Assembly (NCBI RefSeq): GCF_003259505.1
Contig: NZ_QLLK01000003.1
Location: forward strand, 248,001 to 312,000
Reading direction: 5' to 3'
From: Algoriphagus yeomjeoni
GTDB lineage: Bacteria; Bacteroidota; Bacteroidia; Cytophagales; Cyclobacteriaceae
Length of the DNA stretch: 64,000 nucleotides
In this document: in pieces, positions 9,900-18,342 of the stretch
How the letters are laid out: the number at the start of each line of letters is the position of its first letter
Position numbering within the stretch: the first letter of the stretch is position 1
Notes under the pieces: generated by a model
Database searches by the model: none
Told to the model about the DNA's origin: nothing
The model's input: only the letters and a program-made list of their open reading frames with translations
Position numbers and translations under genes: made by a program

Positions 9900-10826
9900 A
9901 TGTCGCAACTCAGTACCAAACACTTACTTGGAATTAAAAACCTCACTGAGGATGATCTCCAGCTTATTCTGGACACGGCCGCTAACTTCAAAGAAGTGAT
10001 CAACCGCCCGATCAAAAAAGTGCCTTCTCTCCGTGATATCACCATTGCGAATGTGTTTTTTGAGAATTCTACACGAACCCGACTTTCCTTTGAGCTAGCC
10101 GAAAAAAGGCTTTCTGCCGATGTGGTGAATTTTTCTTCAGCTAATAGCTCGGTGAAAAAAGGGGAGACACTAGTCGATACTGTCAATAATATACTTTCTA
10201 TGAAAGTGGATATGGTGGTTATGAGGCATTCCAGTCCTGGCGCTCCACATTTTCTTTCTAGAAACGTCAATGCAAACATCATTAACGCCGGAGACGGAAC
10301 GCATGAGCATCCGACGCAGGCCTTGCTTGATTCTTTTTCCATCAAAGAAAAACTTGGAGATGTGGCAGGAAAAAAAGTGGCGATCATCGGAGATATCCTA
10401 CACTCCAGAGTAGCACTTTCCAATATCTTTTGTCTGCAAAAACTTGGTGCAGAAGTGATGGTATGTGGGCCGATTACCTTGCTTCCAAAATACATTGCCA
10501 GCCTAGGCGTGAAAGTAGAATTGGACGTGAAAAAAGCGCTTCAGTGGTGCGATGTGGCCAATGTGCTTAGAATCCAGCTCGAAAGACAACAAATCAAGTA
10601 TTTTCCAAGTTTGCGTGAATATTCCCTTTACTATGGCATCAATAAAAAATTGTTGAGCCAACTGGACAAGGAGATCGTGATCATGCATCCTGGCCCTATA
10701 AACCGTGGAGTGGAGCTAAGTTCAGATGTAGCAGACTCTGAGCATTCGATTATTCTGGAGCAAGTTCAGAACGGAGTTGCCGTTAGAATGGCAGTTTTGT
10801 ATTTATTGGCAGGAACAAAAGGCTGA
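9900..10826 (+). CDS. pyrB: Aspartate carbamoyltransferase catalytic subunit
   Basis: This enzyme condenses carbamoyl phosphate and aspartate to N-carbamoylaspartate, the first committed step of pyrimidine synthesis. The 308-residue protein shows the carbamoyl phosphate loop STRTR at 57-61, the SSVKKGE motif near 83-90, HPTQALLD, and the C-terminal MHPGPINRG motif of aspartate carbamoyltransferases. The length is normal for the catalytic chain. It follows pyrR by 2 bases. No pyrI is visible next to it. Confidence 0.97.
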   Translation: MSQLSTKHLLGIKNLTEDDLQLILDTAANFKEVINRPIKKVPSLRDITIANVFFENSTRTRLSFELAEKRLSADVVNFSSANSSVKKGETLVDTVNNILSMKVDMVVMRHSSPGAPHFLSRNVNANIINAGDGTHEHPTQALLDSFSIKEKLGDVAGKKVAIIGDILHSRVALSNIFCLQKLGAEVMVCGPITLLPKYIASLGVKVELDVKKALQWCDVANVLRIQLERQQIKYFPSLREYSLYYGINKKLLSQLDKEIVIMHPGPINRGVELSSDVADSEHSIILEQVQNGVAVRMAVLYLLAGTKG

Positions 10827-10827
10827 T

Positions 10828-10861
10828 CAATTTGAAATTTCAAATTTGAGATTTCAAATTG
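10828..10861 (+). repeat. Inverted repeat between pyrB and the ABC operon
   Basis: CAATTTGAAAT (10828-10838) is the exact reverse complement of ATTTCAAATTG (10851-10861). The hairpin starts just after the pyrB stop codon but has no T-run, so it is a weak terminator at best, or an mRNA end-protecting structure. Confidence 0.5.
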
Positions 10862-10889
10862 CTTTGCGTTAAATCTCAAAATTACTTTT

Positions 10890-11606
10890 ATGCTAAGTGT
10901 AACCAATCTGGTGAAAACCTATGTCAAGCAAAATGCTGTTAATGATATCTCATTTGAACTCAAAGGAGGAGAAGTAGTCGGTTTACTCGGACCCAATGGA
11001 GCGGGAAAAAGTACGACTATGAAGTGCATTGTTGGCTTGCTACGCAAAACATCCGGAGAAATCACACTTGGTGGATATGATCATTTAAGCGTGGAGGCCA
11101 AGCGTCTTTTTAGCTACATCCCGGAGACTCCTTATGTCTATGATTTGCTCACCGTCCAAGAACATATGCAGTTTGTAGCGCAGGCCTATGGCGTGAAAGA
11201 GTGGCGAGGAAAAGCGGATGAATACTTGGAGCTTTTTGAGTTGGCGGATAAAAAAGATAAACTCGGACGCGATTTATCTAAAGGAATGCGGCAAAAAGTT
11301 TCCATTTGCTGTGCACTACTTCCGGACCCTCAAGTGCTGTTCTTCGATGAGCCTATGATTGGATTAGATCCTAAGGCGATCAAAAATACCAAGAAAGTTT
11401 TTAGAGAATTGAAGGAAGCTGGTAAGACTATTCTGGTAAGTACGCACCTAATAGATAGTGTTGAGGCTATTGCGGATCGGGTGATGATACTGAAAGATGG
11501 TAATATCGTCGGAAATGATACCGTTGCCAATTTGAAGATACAATCTATGCAAGGCGAAGGCACTACGCTGGAAGATCTGTTTTTAGAAATGACCAAAGAT
11601 GAATGA
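10890..11606 (+). CDS. ABC transporter ATP-binding protein
   Basis: The 238-residue nucleotide-binding subunit has Walker A GPNGAGKST near residues 35-43, the signature LSKGMRQKVSI near 130, and Walker B VLFFDEPMIGLDP followed by the switch histidine in STHLID. The pattern fits the DrrA/CcmA-like ATPases of ABC-2 type exporters. It overlaps the following membrane-protein gene by 8 bases, so the two probably form one transporter. The cargo cannot be inferred. Confidence 0.92.
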   Translation: MLSVTNLVKTYVKQNAVNDISFELKGGEVVGLLGPNGAGKSTTMKCIVGLLRKTSGEITLGGYDHLSVEAKRLFSYIPETPYVYDLLTVQEHMQFVAQAYGVKEWRGKADEYLELFELADKKDKLGRDLSKGMRQKVSICCALLPDPQVLFFDEPMIGLDPKAIKNTKKVFRELKEAGKTILVSTHLIDSVEAIADRVMILKDGNIVGNDTVANLKIQSMQGEGTTLEDLFLEMTKDE

Positions 11607-13239
11607 AATCCGGCTGTTGTTCAGAAAGGATATCCTCATTCTGATCAATAATATCAAACTTATCCTTAAAAATCCGCTCCGGTTGTTACCGTATGCGGCT
11701 ATCGCAGGCTACATATTTTTTATGTATTGGCTGCGTCTAAAAAATAGGGATGATGATGCCTCCTCCCAAGAAATGCCTGAATTAGATCTCAATGGCATCC
11801 CGGAGGTAAATTTCGCACTGCAGAATATCATTGGCGGCGTGACGATAGTTGCTTTGGTTATTTTGATTTATCAGCTATTCAGAGCCACAAAAAATAATGT
11901 CAGCTTCTTCAAAATGGCTGATGTAAACTTGCTTTTTACTGCGCCGGTCAAGCCAGAGAATATCCTGATTTATTACATGGCAAGGTCTATTTTGCCCTCT
12001 TTAGGTGGCGCCGTCATTTTTGTGGGGTATGCTTCGAGCCAAGCTATTGACACGTTTGAGATGACAGTAGCGAATTTTACCTTTCTGGTTTTAGCTGCTG
12101 GTTTATTTTTCTTCATCGTTTCTCCCATCAAATTTCTGGTCTATACCCTAAACTCCAAGTACGATGTGATGGAATACATCCGTACAGGTGTAATAGTTTT
12201 AGCAGTTTTATTGTCCAGCATGATTGTAATTCCCGGCTTGATGGCAGAGAAATTCTGGCAGGGAATGTTTGCCTGGGTCACCTCTCCATGGTTTGATTTC
12301 TTTCCCATAGTCGGATGGAGTAGAGGCATTGCAAGTTACTTGGCGCATGGAAATGCAATTATCTCCATTGGCTTTATCCTGCTTTATGGGATTTCCTATT
12401 TCGTGATTTTAAAATTGGTGATTAGGTTTTCGGGATATTACTACGAAGATGTCTTGGAGGCTACCAAATCCAATGAGGAGAAGCTGGAGAAAGTAAAAGG
12501 AAAGAAGGAAGTTGGAGAAAGTACATACAGCTTGAACACCAAGAAAAAGCTTGCGTTGCCGGACTTTGGATCCGGCGCAAAAGCATTTTATTGGAGAAAT
12601 TACGTACACAGTTCCAGACAGGATTTCCATCCGCTTTTTGGATTGTATTCCCTGATCATGGTAGGAATAGGATTAGTACTGGCTGTTTTGTCTCTTTTTG
12701 AATGGTTTTCACACTACGTATTCTATGGCTATCTCCTTATTTTGCTGTTTATCTACTTCTTTGCTGGCATAGGCCGGGCAAATGTAGGAGACCTGAAAAA
12801 GCCTTTCTTCATCCTGATTCCAGCAAGTTGGACTTCAAAGTTTTGGAATATGATCAAGCTGGATATTCTGCAGATCACTTTGTTTTGTTTGGCATTGATT
12901 ATCCCTTCCGTCCTGATAGCCGGATTAAATTGGTTTATTATTCCTTTGTTTTTAATTGCTACCCTGGAGCTTTATCTGGTTGGGTTTGGGATCAATATCA
13001 TTCCCCAGATCGCTTTGGATGAAGGCTGGGATCGGAAGTTGATCAAACCCTTTATGATCGGAGGCATTTTGGTATTCGGATTAATTCCGGCTCTAGCATT
13101 CAGTATAGTAGCATTTATTGTTTCCAAGCAATTCGTCTGGGCACTTTTCGGAGGGACGTTCGGGATGTTTTTCGTAGCAGCTATTTTGATGCATGTGACG
13201 CTGGATGTGATGAAGCGATTGGAGTTTAAGGAGGTATAA
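11599..13239 (+). CDS. ABC-2 type exporter membrane subunit
   Basis: The 546-residue protein has about ten to twelve hydrophobic segments spread along its length. A soluble cytoplasmic stretch of roughly 50 residues lies near 285-335 and is rich in Lys and Glu (NEEKLEKVKGKKEVGES). It begins inside the end of the ATPase gene in another frame, a sign of translational coupling. It resembles the large permeases, of the YhaP/EcsB kind, that accompany ABC-2 ATPases. The exported substrate is unknown. No terminator is evident in the 161 bases before the next gene. Confidence 0.75.
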   Translation: MNEIRLLFRKDILILINNIKLILKNPLRLLPYAAIAGYIFFMYWLRLKNRDDDASSQEMPELDLNGIPEVNFALQNIIGGVTIVALVILIYQLFRATKNNVSFFKMADVNLLFTAPVKPENILIYYMARSILPSLGGAVIFVGYASSQAIDTFEMTVANFTFLVLAAGLFFFIVSPIKFLVYTLNSKYDVMEYIRTGVIVLAVLLSSMIVIPGLMAEKFWQGMFAWVTSPWFDFFPIVGWSRGIASYLAHGNAIISIGFILLYGISYFVILKLVIRFSGYYYEDVLEATKSNEEKLEKVKGKKEVGESTYSLNTKKKLALPDFGSGAKAFYWRNYVHSSRQDFHPLFGLYSLIMVGIGLVLAVLSLFEWFSHYVFYGYLLILLFIYFFAGIGRANVGDLKKPFFILIPASWTSKFWNMIKLDILQITLFCLALIIPSVLIAGLNWFIIPLFLIATLELYLVGFGINIIPQIALDEGWDRKLIKPFMIGGILVFGLIPALAFSIVAFIVSKQFVWALFGGTFGMFFVAAILMHVTLDVMKRLEFKEV

Positions 13240-13362
13240 AAAAGTCTCACTATTCAGTTTTCAGTTGCAGAAAATTAATCCCCTTTTTCATAACTGGTTT
13301 GACATGGCAGAATTTTATTCTGTTTTAATTTTCCTATAATCGCATCCCCCAGAAAATTCCTT

Positions 13363-13370
13363 TATTTTTG
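13363..13370 (+). promoter_or_regulatory. Candidate -7 box upstream of the cystathionine beta-synthase-like gene
   Basis: TATTTTTG matches the Bacteroidota -7 consensus TAnnTTTG and ends 30 bases before the ATG at 13401. A good -33 TTTG element is not evident. Confidence 0.4.
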
Positions 13371-13400
13371 GTTACAGAATAGGACCAAATGTAACCGACT

Positions 13401-14768
13401 ATGATCTACAACTCAATCATTGATACCATCGGAAATACTCCGATGATCCGTTTAAACAAGCTTGCTCAACACATCAGAGGAGAAGTCCTCGTAAAGGTAG
13501 AATACTTCAATCCAGGCAACTCCATGAAGGATCGTATGGCGATCAAAATGGTGGAAGATGCCGAAAAAGCCGGTTTGCTGAAGCCTGGAGGGACTATTAT
13601 CGAAGGTACTTCTGGAAACACAGGAATGGGATTGGCACTGGCCGCTGTCGCTAAAGGCTACAAATGTATTTTCACCATGGCAGATAAACAGTCAAAGGAG
13701 AAAATCGATATTCTTAAAGCCGTTGGCGCAGAAGTGATCGTTTGTCCTACTAACGTTTCCCCAGAAGATCCGCGATCCTATTACTCTATCGCTAGGAAAT
13801 TGAATCAAGATATTCCGAATTCCTTTTACCCAAATCAATACGACAACCTATCCAATACAGCAGCTCACTATGAGACTACTGGACCTGAAATCTGGAATGA
13901 CACTGACGGAAAAATCACTCATTATGCTGCTGGAGTTGGAACTGGCGGTTCTATGTGCGGGACAGCTCAATATCTAAAAGAGCAAAACCCAAATGTGGTG
14001 ACTGTTGGAATTGATACGTACGGTTCAGTTTTCAAAAAGTACAAGGAGACAGGCATATTTGACGAGAAGGAAGTTTATCCTTACCTGACTGAAGGAATTG
14101 GTGAAGACATACTTCCAAAGAATGTGAACTTCGATATGATCGACCACTTCATCAAAGTAACGGATAAAGATTCCGCAGTGATGACGCGCCGATTAGCTAG
14201 AGAAGAAGGGTTATTTGTAGGTTGGTCCTGTGGTTCGGCTGTTCATGGAGCATTGGAGTGGGCAAAAGATAACTTGAAAGAAGGTGATCAGATGGTGATT
14301 ATTTTGCCAGATCACGGAACTCGCTATCTAGGAAAAGTCTATAATGACGAATGGATGAGAAACCATGGCTTTTTGGAAGATAAGACGTTCTCAACTGCCC
14401 GGGATATTATTTCCCAGCGAAATGGAGCCTATTCGTTGGTTTCTACGCTAAAAACTGATTCAGTGAAAAGTGCGATAGGCCTGATGAATAAAACCAGTGT
14501 TTCGCAGATTCCAGTGATGGAAAATAACGAAGTAGTTGGGAGCTTGACAGATAATAAATTGCTTGCAAGAATCATCGATAATCCTGCCTTGAAAGATGCT
14601 AACGTTGCAGATGTAATGGAAGATTCCATGAAATTTGTGGCGCTAGATAGTACCCTAGATGTATTATCGTCCATGGTGGAGAAAGAAAAGGCAGTGTTGG
14701 TAAGGGATAATCAAAATCAGATTCACATCATTACCAAGCACGATATCTTAGAGGCGTTCACGAAGTAG
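13401..14768 (+). CDS. cbs: PLP-dependent cystathionine beta-synthase-like enzyme with CBS-domain pair
   Basis: This 455-residue protein has a fold-type II PLP domain (residues 1 to about 325) of the cysteine synthase/cystathionine beta-synthase family, fused to two CBS domains (about 335-455). The PLP lysine is K43 in NSMKDRMA, the substrate loop is EGTSGNTGMGLA, and the phosphate-binding loop is GVGTGGSMCG. The CBS pair makes cystathionine beta-synthase (serine plus homocysteine) more likely than cysteine synthase, but the substrate is not proven by sequence. It appears to be transcribed alone. Confidence 0.88.
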   Translation: MIYNSIIDTIGNTPMIRLNKLAQHIRGEVLVKVEYFNPGNSMKDRMAIKMVEDAEKAGLLKPGGTIIEGTSGNTGMGLALAAVAKGYKCIFTMADKQSKEKIDILKAVGAEVIVCPTNVSPEDPRSYYSIARKLNQDIPNSFYPNQYDNLSNTAAHYETTGPEIWNDTDGKITHYAAGVGTGGSMCGTAQYLKEQNPNVVTVGIDTYGSVFKKYKETGIFDEKEVYPYLTEGIGEDILPKNVNFDMIDHFIKVTDKDSAVMTRRLAREEGLFVGWSCGSAVHGALEWAKDNLKEGDQMVIILPDHGTRYLGKVYNDEWMRNHGFLEDKTFSTARDIISQRNGAYSLVSTLKTDSVKSAIGLMNKTSVSQIPVMENNEVVGSLTDNKLLARIIDNPALKDANVADVMEDSMKFVALDSTLDVLSSMVEKEKAVLVRDNQNQIHIITKHDILEAFTK

Positions 14769-14827
14769 TCTTTCCGTAGTTATTTGCCCAGATGCCCGTT
14801 GCCTTAAATTCCTTGCTTTATTGGCGG

Positions 14828-14889
14828 GAAGACGGGAGTCCGAAGAGGCTTTAACTCTAGCATTGAAGCTACTTCGGTTTCCCGTCTTC
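14828..14889 (+). repeat. Long hairpin repeat related to 2915-2970
   Basis: GAAGACGGGA and CCGAAG (14828-14845) pair with CTTCGG and TCCCGTCTTC (14872-14889), with two unpaired bases on each side of the internal junction and a 26-base loop. The loop and distal arm, read on the minus strand, give the same ACCGAAGTAGC...ATGCTAG...TTAA order seen at 2915-2970. It fills the gap after the cystathionine beta-synthase-like gene. Confidence 0.65.
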
Positions 14890-14959
14890 TGTCTTTCAGC
14901 CGCTAAATCCAAGAGGAAAAGTTGAATGGTATCTTTGAGGAATATTATAAAATTAAAAA

Positions 14960-15616
14960 ATGAATCAAGCTAAAATTCAGCGGATCATAGATTCGGGAGT
15001 AGATTTTAATATTGGAGACATAATTGAAAAGGCCTGGGAGATGTTCAAATACCGGGCTTTATTCCATATTGGCTTTATGTTTTTGGTAGGTGCTATTCAG
15101 GCTGGATTTGCGTTATACCTAAAAGATTATACCTTCCTCTACAGCATCTTCTTGGCTCCGCCGCTAGTCTGTGGCTTTTACTTGGTTGCTAATCGACAAA
15201 GCCAAAAGGAATATATTGATTTCCAGAATTTTTTCGATGGGTTTAAGTATTGGTGGGATCTGGTTATTACCAATTTGATCAGTTCTATTTTAATCGTTGG
15301 GGGTATAATACTCCTTATAGTTCCAGGGGTTTACCTTCTCGTAGGTTATTTATTCTGTCTCTTGTTTGTGATTTTCGGCGGTTTTGATTTTTGGACCTCA
15401 ATGGAGCTCAGTCGTAAACTGATTCAAACAAATTGGCTTAAATTTTTCCTTTTCCTTTTAGTTCTTCTGGCCCTCAATATTGCTGGATTTCTTTTTTTTA
15501 TCGTTGGGCTATTTGTTACCATTCCTATGAGCTATTTGTCAGTTTATATTCTTTTCGAAGAATTGACTATTGATGCTATTGAGGAGGAGCCGAAGGACCC
15601 GATTATTCATTTGTGA
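14960..15616 (+). CDS. Polytopic membrane protein of unknown function
   Basis: The 218-residue protein has a short cytoplasmic head with FNIGDIIEKAWEMFK, then about six transmembrane segments. A Gly-Ile-Val-Pro-rich pair (IVGGIILLIVPGVYLLVGYL) spans two of them. The plan resembles the DUF975/YciC-type membrane proteins, which also have an 'aW..fk' head and a VPG motif. No function is known for this group. Its last 14 bases overlap the end of plsC on the other strand. Confidence 0.7.
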   Translation: MNQAKIQRIIDSGVDFNIGDIIEKAWEMFKYRALFHIGFMFLVGAIQAGFALYLKDYTFLYSIFLAPPLVCGFYLVANRQSQKEYIDFQNFFDGFKYWWDLVITNLISSILIVGGIILLIVPGVYLLVGYLFCLLFVIFGGFDFWTSMELSRKLIQTNWLKFFLFLLVLLALNIAGFLFFIVGLFVTIPMSYLSVYILFEELTIDAIEEEPKDPIIHL

Positions 15617-16331
15617 GAATCATTGCTTCTAACCTGGCGCGGCACTTTTCCGAAAGCTCGTTTACTGAAGTTTCAGAAATCTCCATCGGATAAATTGGCT
15701 TAGAAAAGTAGATTTTCACTTTGCCGGGGCTGATTAAAAGTGATCCCTTTTTCATGACCTTATTTGCTCCGATTACCGCAATGGGCAGGATAGGAATCCC
15801 AGTTTCTTCTGAAAGCCGAAAAGCCCCCGATTTGAAAGGCAAAAGTACGGCATCACTGGCGTTTCTTGTTCCCTCAGGAGCAACCACCGCGGAAATTCCT
15901 CGCTTAAGAAAAGTCACCAACTGATCAACACTCTTTCTTCTTGATTCAGAATCTGTTCTATCTACCCAAATGGCTACTTTGCCCACTACCCATCCGAAAA
16001 ATGGAATTTTGGATAATTCTTTTTTACCCAAAGCCCGAACTTGCTGTGGTATAGCCAGAGGAATGATGGCAGCATCTAAAAAGGAAGTATGGTTGAAAAT
16101 ATAGATGTAAGGGCGATTGCGATCTATCAGGTCCCTGTCGTGAAACTCGAAGCGAATTCCAGAACCGAACGACCAAATTCTCGCCCATATACGAATAAAC
16201 AGAAAAGAGATTTGTCCTCCGGCTGGGCTGATGCTGAGGGGGATTACAATAAAAAGCCCTAGAATCAGCAGCAGCGTGAAGAACAGCAGGATGGAGTAAA
16301 TGGTAAATATTACTTGGATGACTTTCATCAT
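15603..16331 (-). CDS. plsC: 1-acyl-sn-glycerol-3-phosphate acyltransferase
   Basis: The 242-residue protein transfers an acyl chain to lysophosphatidic acid to give phosphatidic acid in phospholipid synthesis. It has an N-terminal membrane anchor (about residues 8-35), the catalytic block NHTSFLDA (H and D of the HX4D motif), a VDRTDSESRR block, the PEGTRN substrate motif, and the downstream VIGANKVM stretch. All four acyltransferase blocks are in order. Two ATG codons occur in tandem at the start (16331 and 16328). Confidence 0.92.
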   Translation of the reverse strand: MMKVIQVIFTIYSILLFFTLLLILGLFIVIPLSISPAGGQISFLFIRIWARIWSFGSGIRFEFHDRDLIDRNRPYIYIFNHTSFLDAAIIPLAIPQQVRALGKKELSKIPFFGWVVGKVAIWVDRTDSESRRKSVDQLVTFLKRGISAVVAPEGTRNASDAVLLPFKSGAFRLSEETGIPILPIAVIGANKVMKKGSLLISPGKVKIYFSKPIYPMEISETSVNELSEKCRARLEAMILTNE

Positions 16332-16385
16332 TCGTCAGAATTGGTAATTTTGGGTATAAATTTAATCGTCACTCTTTGCTTGCAG

Positions 16386-16418
16386 GAGCCTCCGAGCGTT
16401 CGGGGGCTCTGTTTTTTT
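16386..16418 (+). terminator. Plus-strand intrinsic terminator without an obvious gene
   Basis: GAGCCTCCGA pairs with TCGGGGGCTC around a 4-base loop (one G-T wobble), and a run of seven T follows after TG. It is oriented to stop plus-strand transcription, yet the nearest plus-strand gene ends at 15616. It could end antisense read-through across plsC. Confidence 0.7.
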
Positions 16419-16621
16419 AGAAGCTTCGCAAAAGATAGATAGATTTTACAGGAAATTGTTTTTGATCATACATTGCCTATCTTAGCAGTGTGAAATTTAA
16501 AGAAGTATTTCATTACCATAATTTCAAGTGAATCCAACCCCAAGAACTTTCATTCATCATTCTCACTACCATCTTCAATGAAGGAATAGGATGACTATGG
16601 ATTTTTGGTGAAAATAAATAG

Positions 16622-16652
16622 AGGCCTATTCCTAGTGGAATGGGCCTTTTTT
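16622..16652 (+). terminator. Second plus-strand intrinsic terminator upstream of phhA
   Basis: AGGCCTATTCC pairs with GGAATGGGCCT (one wobble) around TAGT, followed by six T. No coding region lies just upstream on this strand, so it either ends a small RNA or blocks read-through into phhA. Confidence 0.7.
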
Positions 16653-16674
16653 GTTATCAGATCGTCGTTATGCT

Positions 16675-16729
16675 GCTTCTCCAGAAGCCGCATCTGAATA
16701 TATGATTATCGTCCTGCTTCTGGAGAAGC
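16675..16729 (+). repeat. Twin palindromes upstream of phhA
   Basis: GCTTCTCCAGAAGC (16675-16688) and GCTTCTGGAGAAGC (16716-16729) are each near-palindromic and are exact reverse complements of each other, 27 bases apart. They could be an operator pair, a long hairpin in the phhA leader, or a mobile-repeat remnant. Confidence 0.55.
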
Positions 16730-16770
16730 AAGACAACCGAATAAATAAATACAGAATATACCCAAATACC

Positions 16771-17550
16771 ATGAACACAAACACGAAACAAAAAAACTGG
16801 GTCTTCAGTGATCCTAGACTTCAAAACCTTAAGCAGGAATACGAAGCCTACACGCCTGAGGACTTTAAAGTATGGAAAATTCTTTTCGAGAGACAAATGC
16901 CGAATCTGCCAAAGGCTGCGTCCAGAGCTTATCTGGAAGGGGTAGAACTGGTTAATTTTTCGTCAGAAAGAATTACCAATTTTCAGGAGCTGAATGAGGT
17001 GTTGGCTAAAACTACTGGCTGGGCTGTTCAGGTAGTTCCTGGTTTGATAGATGATGATTTGTTTTTTGGCTTGCTCAACAATAGACGATTCCCTTCCTCG
17101 ACATGGCTTCGTACGATGGAGCAACTTGATTATTTGGAAGAGCCAGATATGTTCCACGATGCCTTTGCCCACATGCCCTTGCTTACAAATCAGCCTTATG
17201 TGGACTTCCTAGAGAAGCTATCAGGCATTGCTTTAAAGCATATCGACAATCCTTGGGCGATCCAATTGCTAAGCAGGATTTATTGGTTTACGATAGAGTT
17301 TGGGTTGATTCGTGAGGATGGTGAGTTAAAAATATACGGCGCAGGTATCCTAAGTTCGGCTGGAGAGACTAAATTCAGCCTTTCAAGTGAACCAGCGCAT
17401 CTGGAATATGATGTGCGGAAGATTATGAATCAAGAATACTGGAAAGATCACTTTCAGGATAAATACTTTGTGATCGAGAGTTACGAGCAGCTTTACGAGT
17501 CGCTTCCGGAAATCGAAGAAGTGCTGGAGGAGATGTTGGCAATGAAATAA
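16771..17550 (+). CDS. phhA: Phenylalanine 4-monooxygenase
   Basis: This tetrahydropterin- and iron-dependent enzyme hydroxylates phenylalanine to tyrosine in the cytoplasm. The 259-residue protein has the iron ligands H129 and H134 in DMFHDAFAHMPLL and E176 in RIYWFTIEFGL. The pterin-contact region VQVVPGLIDDDLFF lies upstream, and a GAGILSSAGE motif follows. The length is typical of the bacterial single-domain enzyme, with no ACT domain. The ATG at 16771 is chosen because the 40 preceding in-frame codons read through the twin palindromes and are unlikely to be protein. hisH follows after 70 bases. Confidence 0.95.
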   Translation: MNTNTKQKNWVFSDPRLQNLKQEYEAYTPEDFKVWKILFERQMPNLPKAASRAYLEGVELVNFSSERITNFQELNEVLAKTTGWAVQVVPGLIDDDLFFGLLNNRRFPSSTWLRTMEQLDYLEEPDMFHDAFAHMPLLTNQPYVDFLEKLSGIALKHIDNPWAIQLLSRIYWFTIEFGLIREDGELKIYGAGILSSAGETKFSLSSEPAHLEYDVRKIMNQEYWKDHFQDKYFVIESYEQLYESLPEIEEVLEEMLAMK

Positions 17551-17563
17551 ATGTGGGATGACG

Positions 17564-17612
17564 GATGTCCGATGCCGGGTGTTTGCATCGGACATCGGGC
17601 ATCAAACACCCG
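17564..17612 (+). repeat. Two alternative hairpins in front of hisH (GATGTCCGATG repeat)
   Basis: GATGTCCGATGC (17564-17575) pairs with GCATCGGACATC (17585-17596). CGGGTGTTTG (17576-17585) pairs with CAAACACCCG (17603-17612). The second stem uses the loop of the first, so the two cannot fully form together. The ATG of hisH lies 8 bases downstream. Related sequence occurs at 31820-31893 and 41174-41203. Confidence 0.6.
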
Positions 17613-17620
17613 ACAATAAT

Positions 17621-18217
17621 ATGAAAATAGCAGTAATCAAATACAATTCCGGCAATGTGCAGTCTGTACTTTACGCTTTGGAAAGGCTAGGCGCAAATGC
17701 TGAGTTAACGGATGACCCGGAAGTAATCCGAGCGGCAGACAAAGTGATTTTTCCAGGACAAGGGGAAGCAAGTACTGCGATGAGATACCTGAAAGAGCGG
17801 AAACTTGATACATTGATCAAAGAGTTGAAACAGCCGTTTTTGGGGGTTTGTCTGGGATTGCAGTTGCTTTGCGAGCATTCTGAGGAAAATGACACCGAAT
17901 GTTTGGGGATTTTTCCGGTGAAAGTGAAACGCTTTGTTCCAGAAAATTCACAGGAATTCAAGGTGCCACATGTGGGCTGGAATGAACTGGAGAATCTGGT
18001 TATCAATCCTCTGCTGAAGGACTTACCTGCTAATCCATTCGTGTATTACGTGCATAGCTTTTATGCTGAGTTGAGTGAGTTTACCATTGCTCAAACACAT
18101 TACATCCATGATTTCTCAGGCATTCTCCATCGTGATAATTACTACGCTATTCAGGCCCACCCGGAGAAAAGTGGTTTGGTGGGAGAGAAATTGTTGGAGA
18201 ATTTCCTTTCTCTTTAA
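17621..18217 (+). CDS. hisH: Imidazole glycerol phosphate synthase, glutamine amidotransferase subunit
   Basis: HisH releases ammonia from glutamine and channels it to HisF to make imidazole glycerol phosphate and AICAR in histidine synthesis. The 198-residue class I amidotransferase has the nucleophile C77 in GVCLGLQLL and the catalytic pair H180/E182 in HPEKSG. A PGQGEA oxyanion-region motif is near 45. The ATG at 17621 begins exactly at the domain (MKIAVIKYNSGN). It opens the his cluster hisH-hisA-hisF-hisIE. hisG, hisD, hisC and hisB are not in the window. Confidence 0.95.
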   Translation: MKIAVIKYNSGNVQSVLYALERLGANAELTDDPEVIRAADKVIFPGQGEASTAMRYLKERKLDTLIKELKQPFLGVCLGLQLLCEHSEENDTECLGIFPVKVKRFVPENSQEFKVPHVGWNELENLVINPLLKDLPANPFVYYVHSFYAELSEFTIAQTHYIHDFSGILHRDNYYAIQAHPEKSGLVGEKLLENFLSL

Positions 18218-18233
18218 AAGTATAGTAATTACA

Positions 18234-18287
18234 CTTCGACTTCGCTCAGTGTGACATGCGGATTTGTCAGGCTGAGCGAAGTCGAAG
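18234..18287 (+). repeat. Inverted repeat CTTCGACTTCGCTCAG between hisH and hisA
   Basis: CTTCGACTTCGCTCAG (18234-18249) and its exact reverse complement (18272-18287) form a 16-base stem with a 22-base loop, placed 16 bases after the hisH stop. A single arm recurs at 20075-20090 between hisF and hisIE. No T-run follows, so a repeat element is more likely than a terminator. Confidence 0.7.
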
Positions 18288-18342
18288 CCCTTCTTAAAAA
18301 GATAATTTTCAAATCTTTCAATTTTCAAATCTTCCAATCCTA

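Larger units (their letters stand above)
16419..16770. other. Gene-free stretch between plsC terminator and phhA
   Basis: No convincing reading frame is present. The stretch holds a second terminator (16622-16652) and a pair of palindromes (16675-16729) ahead of phhA. The 200 bases between the two terminators could carry a short non-coding RNA, but I see no strong -7 box. Confidence 0.4.

Noticed and set aside
10828..10861. Terminator of pyrB
   Set aside because: The stem is perfect but AT-rich and has no T-run after it; listed as an inverted repeat only.
16651..16770. Longer N terminus for phenylalanine hydroxylase
   Set aside because: The extra 40 codons read through the twin palindromes and do not match the family; the ATG at 16771 is the natural start.
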